From Aliitabrizicola sp041905595 (lineage in GTDB: Bacteria; Pseudomonadota; Alphaproteobacteria; Rhodobacterales; Rhodobacteraceae): a DNA stretch of 64,000 nucleotides. The notes below the pieces were generated by a model that ran no database searches, was not told where the DNA came from, and saw nothing but the letters and a program-made list of their open reading frames with translations. Shown here in pieces: positions 60,129-64,000 of this stretch (its first letter is position 1; each line of letters starts with the position of its first letter). The stretch lies in NCBI GenBank assembly GCA_041905595.1, contig JAYRKT010000014.1, positions 1 through 64,000 of the forward strand. Reading direction: 5' to 3'. Both the position numbers and the translations under genes were made by a program.

Positions 60129-60728
60129 ATGAACGCGAAACTTCTCTTTTCCGCCGCCGTAATCGCCCTTGCCGCCGCCCTTCCCGCCGCGGCGCAGGAA
60201 GCCGGAACTTGGTCCCTCAGCCTTGGTATCGCGACTGTCGATCCGAAAACGGATAACGGCAATCTTGCCGGCGCCAATGCAACCATCGACAGCTCGACCC
60301 GTCCGACCATCACCGGCGAGTACTTCGTCTACAAGAATGTCGGCATCGAGCTTCTGGCGGCAGTTCCGTTCGAGCATAATGTGTCGCTGAACGGCGTGGA
60401 GGCCGCCAGCACCAAGGTTCTGCCCCCGACACTGTCGCTGCAGTATCACTTCGCGAACAGTTCGGCTTGGACGCCCTTCGTTGGCCTCGGCGTGAACTAC
60501 ACGCTGTTTTATGACTCGGACTCGCCCCTGGGCGATATCAGCATCGAGAATTCCTGGGGGCTCGCCGGTCACGTCGGCGTTGACTATGCCTTCAACGACA
60601 ACTGGGCAGTTCGCCTTGACGCCCGCTGGATCGGCATCGAAAGCGACGTGACGCTGAACGGCGCCGATATCGGCAAGGTCGAGGTCGATCCGCTCGTTTA
60701 TGGCCTTTCGGTCGTCTACAACTTCTGA
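60129..60728 (+). CDS. ompW: OmpW family outer membrane protein
   Basis: A 199-residue eight-stranded beta-barrel protein with a signal peptide (about residues 1-22, AAAQ). The LSLGIATVDPKTD start, GEYFVYKNVGIELLA and the final VYNF with terminal Phe (BAM signal) are typical of OmpW, which forms a narrow hydrophobic channel and is tied to stress and respiratory conditions. AGAAAGATG precedes the start, and an FnrL-like box is upstream. Confidence 0.9.
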   Translation: MNAKLLFSAAVIALAAALPAAAQEAGTWSLSLGIATVDPKTDNGNLAGANATIDSSTRPTITGEYFVYKNVGIELLAAVPFEHNVSLNGVEAASTKVLPPTLSLQYHFANSSAWTPFVGLGVNYTLFYDSDSPLGDISIENSWGLAGHVGVDYAFNDNWAVRLDARWIGIESDVTLNGADIGKVEVDPLVYGLSVVYNF

Positions 60729-60745
60729 AGCTCCGACCTGACTGC

Positions 60746-60774
60746 CTGCCGCCCCGACCCTCGCGGGGCGGCAG
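60746..60774 (+). terminator. Terminator-like hairpin after ompW
   Basis: An 11-base perfect stem (CTGCCGCCCCG with CGGGGCGGCAG, 7-base loop), 18 bases after the ompW stop. It lacks a long T-run (TGCATTTCTGG follows), so it may be a weaker or Rho-assisted terminator. Confidence 0.6.
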
Positions 60775-60837
60775 TGCATTTCTGGCAGTGGCAGACGCCC
60801 CGATAGATCGCCGGATGCCACGCCGGACTGAGCGGAC

Positions 60838-60885
60838 GCCAAAATCCTTCGAAGGATTTTGGCAAGGGTTTTCTGAAAATCCTTG
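60838..60885. repeat. Double palindromic repeat, copy 2
   Basis: A perfect 26-base palindrome at 60838-60863 (arm GCCAAAATCCTTC) followed by a second hairpin 60863-60885 (CAAGGGTTTTC with GAAAATCCTTG, one G-T pair). The first palindrome differs from copy 1 at 28553-28578 by a paired change (A for G and T for C), so the fold is kept. It lies between the convergent ompW and DNA-repair genes. Confidence 0.85.
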
Positions 60886-60888
60886 CGG

Positions 60889-61569
60889 CTACCCGGCCAA
60901 ATGTTTCGAGGCTTCCTTGCGCGCGAATGGTTTCAGCCGCGCACCATGTTCGGCAAGGAAGGAACGGACCCGCTGCGGGTCATGCCTGGACAGGTCGCGT
61001 AACCACCAGGCGATGGCCTTCTGGATGAACCAGTCGCGGTCGTCGGCATAGCCTGCCGCCCAGCCGAGGACGCGCTCGCGGATGGCGATATCCTCGGGCT
61101 TCGGAAAGTTCATCTTGGTCCAGGGCAACGTCGCAACCAGCGCCGCGCGCCGCACCCACATCGACGGGTCGCGCGTCCAGCCTTCGACGACATCAAGGCG
61201 GGAAGGGTCCGCCAGCAGCCGCCGTTCGATTGCGTCGCAGGCATGGTCGGCGATAGCCCAGGCGTCGAAACTCGGCACCCACGACCGAAGCACCGTCCAG
61301 ACGGCCTCGTCGGGCCGGATCCGCGCCTGGGTCAGCAGTTTTGCAGCGGCCACCCTGGCCTCGTGGATATCGGTCTGCCAGAGCGCATCCGCCAGCGCCG
61401 CCCGGGCCTCGGGCGACAGGCCCTCGCGCCAGCCGGTCGCCAGCTCGGCGATCTGGGGAACCTGCACCCCAAGATAGCGGCGCGGCGCCTTGTGATAGGC
61501 GGCCGCCCCCGCCGCCCGCTCGGGATCGCCGAGCGCCTCGAGCTGGGCCAGCGCCTCGTCGACCGTCAT
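60889..61569 (-). CDS. DNA alkylation repair protein (AlkD-like)
   Basis: A 226-residue HEAT-like repeat protein of the AlkC/AlkD family, DNA glycosylases that remove positively charged alkylated bases. YHKAPRRYLGVQVPQ, WTRDPSMWVRRAAL and DDRDWFIQKAIAWWLRDL (with the Trp and Arg that line the lesion pocket) are typical. The ATG overlaps the glmS stop (ATGA), so it is cotranscribed after glmUS, an association of unclear meaning. Confidence 0.9.
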   Translation of the reverse strand: MTVDEALAQLEALGDPERAAGAAAYHKAPRRYLGVQVPQIAELATGWREGLSPEARAALADALWQTDIHEARVAAAKLLTQARIRPDEAVWTVLRSWVPSFDAWAIADHACDAIERRLLADPSRLDVVEGWTRDPSMWVRRAALVATLPWTKMNFPKPEDIAIRERVLGWAAGYADDRDWFIQKAIAWWLRDLSRHDPQRVRSFLAEHGARLKPFARKEASKHLAG

Positions 61570-63383
61570 TCCACTGTCACCGACTTGGCGAGGTTCCGGG
61601 GCTGGTCGACGTCCGTGCCCTTGGCGATGGCGGTGTGGTAGGCGAGAAGCTGCGCCGGGATGGCGTAGAGGATCGGCGCGAAGGGTTCGGCCACTTCGGG
61701 CAGGGTCAGCGTCTTCCAGCAACCCGCGCCCGCCTCTGCCACGCCGGCAGCATCGGACAGGAGCAGCACCTTGCCGTGGCGCGCCATTACCTCCTGCATG
61801 TTCGACACCGTCTTGTCGAACAGCCCGTCGCGCGGGGCGAGCACGATCACCGGCACGTGCTGGTCGATCAGCGCGATCGGGCCGTGCTTGAGTTCGCCCG
61901 AGGCATAGCCCTCTGCATGGATATAGCTGATCTCCTTCAGCTTCAGCGCGCCTTCCAGCGCCAGCGGGAACATCGGACCACGACCAAGGAACAGGATATC
62001 CTGCGCCTCGGCCAGCTTCTCGGCCACCTTGGTGATGTCGGCGGACAGACCAAGCGCGTGGTTCATCAGCCCCGGCAGCGTGCCGAGCGTTTCGAGATGC
62101 CCGGCCAGAGCCGCGTCATCCAGCACGCCCCGGTCGCGCCCCGCCTTCAGCGCGAGCAGCGCCAGCACCAGGAGCTGGCAGGTGAAGGCCTTGGTTGAGG
62201 CCACCCCCACCTCAATCCCGGCCAGGATCGGCAGCGCAAGGTCGCTTTCCCGCGCGATGGACGAGGTCGGCACGTTCACCACCGCGAGGGTCCGCGCCAC
62301 CTTGTCTTGCGCATAGCGCAGGGCCGCCAGCGTGTCCGCCGTCTCGCCCGACTGGCTGACGAACAGCGCCCATGACGTCGCGGACAAGGGCGGCTCGCGG
62401 TAGCGGAACTCCGAGGCGACATCGACATCGACGGGCAGCCCCGCCAGCCGCTCGAACCAGTATTTCGCCACATGGCAGGCATAGGAGGCGGTGCCGCAGG
62501 CCACCAGCGTCAGGCGGTCTACCCCGGTGAAATCCACCCCCGGCAGGTTCAGCGCCGTGCCGTCGGCGCTCAGGTAATGCTTCAGCGCATCGGCCAGCAC
62601 CACCGGCTGCTCGGCGATCTCCTTGGCCATGAAGTGTTTGTAACCGGCCTTCTCGACGCGAGTCGCGTCGATCTGGATGCGGGTCTCGGATCGGTTGGCA
62701 AGCCGGCCGGCCGCGTCATAGATCTGCGCGCCCTTGCGGGTAACGACCGCCCAGTCGCCTTCTTCGAGATAGGTGATGCGGTCGGTCAGCGGCGCAAGCG
62801 CAATGGCGTCGGAGCCCACGAACATCTCGCCGTCGCCATGGCCGATGGCAAGCGGGCTGCCCTTGCGGGCGGCGATCATCAGGTCCTCCTCGCCGTCGAA
62901 GAGGAAGCAGAGCGCGAAGGCCCCATGCAGCCGCCCGAGCGTCTCGCGCGCCGCTTCGACCGGGGTCATGCCGCGCGCCATGTAAAGCTGCGCCAGAAGG
63001 GCGACCGTCTCGGTGTCGGTTTCAGATTCAAAGGCATAGCCGGCCTCGGCGATCTCGGCCCTGAGTTCGCGGAAGTTCTCGATGATGCCGTTATGGACGA
63101 CCGCCACCGGCCCCGCCTTGTGGGGATGGGCGTTCTTCACCGTCGCCGCGCCATGGGTCGCCCACCGCGTATGCCCGATGCCCGCCTTGCCGGCGAGCGG
63201 CTCATGCACAAGAAGGTCCGACAGGTTCACGAGCTTCCCCACCGCGCGACGGCGGTCGAGCCGGCCCTTGTTCACCGTGGCGATCCCGGCCGAGTCATAC
63301 CCCCGGTATTCCAGCCGCTTCAGCGCCTCCACCAGAAGCGGTGCCGCCTCGTGGTGACCCAGAATGCCAATGATCCCGCACAT
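61566..63383 (-). CDS. glmS: Glutamine--fructose-6-phosphate aminotransferase (isomerizing)
   Basis: A 605-residue enzyme making glucosamine-6-phosphate for cell-wall synthesis. The glutaminase half starts with MCGIIGILGH (Cys2 nucleophile after Met removal) and the SIS isomerase half has VACGTASYACHVAKYW and the C-terminal KSVTVE. Its start overlaps the glmU stop by one base. No glmS ribozyme is expected or seen. Confidence 0.98.
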   Translation of the reverse strand: MCGIIGILGHHEAAPLLVEALKRLEYRGYDSAGIATVNKGRLDRRRAVGKLVNLSDLLVHEPLAGKAGIGHTRWATHGAATVKNAHPHKAGPVAVVHNGIIENFRELRAEIAEAGYAFESETDTETVALLAQLYMARGMTPVEAARETLGRLHGAFALCFLFDGEEDLMIAARKGSPLAIGHGDGEMFVGSDAIALAPLTDRITYLEEGDWAVVTRKGAQIYDAAGRLANRSETRIQIDATRVEKAGYKHFMAKEIAEQPVVLADALKHYLSADGTALNLPGVDFTGVDRLTLVACGTASYACHVAKYWFERLAGLPVDVDVASEFRYREPPLSATSWALFVSQSGETADTLAALRYAQDKVARTLAVVNVPTSSIARESDLALPILAGIEVGVASTKAFTCQLLVLALLALKAGRDRGVLDDAALAGHLETLGTLPGLMNHALGLSADITKVAEKLAEAQDILFLGRGPMFPLALEGALKLKEISYIHAEGYASGELKHGPIALIDQHVPVIVLAPRDGLFDKTVSNMQEVMARHGKVLLLSDAAGVAEAGAGCWKTLTLPEVAEPFAPILYAIPAQLLAYHTAIAKGTDVDQPRNLAKSVTVE

Positions 63384-64000
63384 CAGGTCTTGTCCTTCTT
63401 CGCGGCCTTCACGGCGCGGAGCTTCTCCATCAGGCGAACGGCAAACCCGTCCTTGTTCACCTGCCGCGCCCGGCCGACCGCCAAGGCACCCGCCGGAACG
63501 TCACCGGTGATGACCGAGCCGCTGGCCGTCATCGCCTCGTCCCCGACGCGAACGGGGGCCACCAGCATCGTGTCCGAGCCAATGAAAGCGCGCTTCCCGA
63601 TCACGGTGCGGTGCTTCATCACCCCGTCGTAGTTGCAGGTCACGGTGCCCGCGCCGATGTTGGTCTGCTCGCCCACCTCGGCATCGCCGAGATAGGTCAG
63701 GTGGCCGACCTTCACGCCTTCGTCGAGGATGGCGTTCTTGATCTCGACGAAGTTGCCGACATGCACGTCCTCGGCCAGTTCGGCGCCCGGCCGCAGGCGG
63801 GCGAAGGGGCCGACCTGGGCCCCGCGCGAGATGTGGCAGCCCTCGAGATGGCAGAAACCCTTGACCTCGGCCCCGCTTTCGATGGTCACGCCCGGCCCGA
63901 ACAGCACGTTCGGCCCGACGATCGCATCGCGGCCCACGACCGTATCCAGCGCGAAGAACACCGTCTCGGGCGCGGTCAGCGTCACGCCGTTCTCCAGCGC
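63383..64000 (-). CDS. glmU: Bifunctional UDP-N-acetylglucosamine pyrophosphorylase/GlcN-1-P acetyltransferase, C-terminal part
   Basis: The last 205 codons of glmU; the rest lies beyond the right edge. This part is the left-handed beta-helix acetyltransferase domain with hexapeptide repeats; the NYDGVMKHRTVIG segment contains substrate-site residues, and the preceding HLTYLGDAEVG is also typical. The enzyme makes UDP-GlcNAc. It sits directly upstream of glmS. Confidence 0.96.
   Translation of the reverse strand, partial: ALENGVTLTAPETVFFALDTVVGRDAIVGPNVLFGPGVTIESGAEVKGFCHLEGCHISRGAQVGPFARLRPGAELAEDVHVGNFVEIKNAILDEGVKVGHLTYLGDAEVGEQTNIGAGTVTCNYDGVMKHRTVIGKRAFIGSDTMLVAPVRVGDEAMTASGSVITGDVPAGALAVGRARQVNKDGFAVRLMEKLRAVKAAKKDKT

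Noticed and set aside
61560..63383. glmS ribozyme
   Set aside because: Such ribozymes are found mainly in Firmicutes, and glmS here starts on the glmU stop, leaving no leader.

Overview
This GC-rich window of about 64 kb looks like a chromosomal segment of an alphaproteobacterium of the Rhodobacteraceae (Rhodobacter/Tabrizicola/Gemmobacter-like). The evidence is the gene order tatABC, nuoA-N, birA, coaX, rnj, the accessory genes typical of rhodobacterial nuo operons, DUF1127 small proteins, a VPLPA-CTERM surface protein and an FnrL-type box. Nearly all genes are housekeeping and densely packed, many with ATGA or TGATG overlaps. I see no insertion sequence, prophage, CRISPR array or integrase.

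Layout. 1-7.0 kb: tRNA-Ser(UGA), then a rightward cell-envelope and replication operon (SPOR lipoprotein, D-Ala-D-Ala carboxypeptidase, tmk, holB, TatD-type nuclease, PhnP-like metallo-hydrolase, AEC transporter). 7.0-14 kb: alpha/beta-hydrolase lipoprotein, a cyanide-insensitive type cytochrome bd oxidase (cydAB) flanked by an M20 amidohydrolase on one side and a short relic of another M20 gene on the other, and an SbmA/YddA-like ABC exporter with a degenerate ATPase domain. 14-24 kb: VWA protein, two DUF1127 genes, a Crp/Fnr-type regulator, an alaX-mscS-cysK operon, and a large SARP/TPR regulator. 24-27 kb: tatABC plus a DUF815 ATPase. 27-36 kb: WYL regulator, a divergent DUF2239/GIY-YIG pair, SDR, Hint-domain protein, prfC, the VPLPA-CTERM protein with a candidate sigma-54 promoter, an IalB-like protein, OsmC and hypotheticals. 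36.5-38 kb: DEAD-box helicase.

38-59.3 kb, leftward: one tightly overlapping series, nuoA-B-C-D-E-(DUF5337-like)-F-(five small genes)-G-(lipoprotein)-H-I-(CMD-like)-J-K-L-M-N-birA-coaX-rnj. It encodes all 14 complex I subunits with eight accessory reading frames, three of them lipoproteins. 59.5-64 kb: DUF1622 membrane protein, ompW behind an FnrL-like box, a DNA alkylation repair protein, glmS and the 3' part of glmU.

The genes point to an aerobic to microaerobic respiratory lifestyle (complex I, bd oxidase, Fnr-type control). The most unusual signals are the accessory block inside the nuo operon, including a tandem pair of paralogous lipoproteins; a double-hairpin repeat present twice with a compensatory base change; paired CCCGG palindromes inside two divergent promoters; the sigma-54-like promoter before the VPLPA-CTERM gene; and the ABC exporter that has lost its signature, Walker B glutamate and H-loop.
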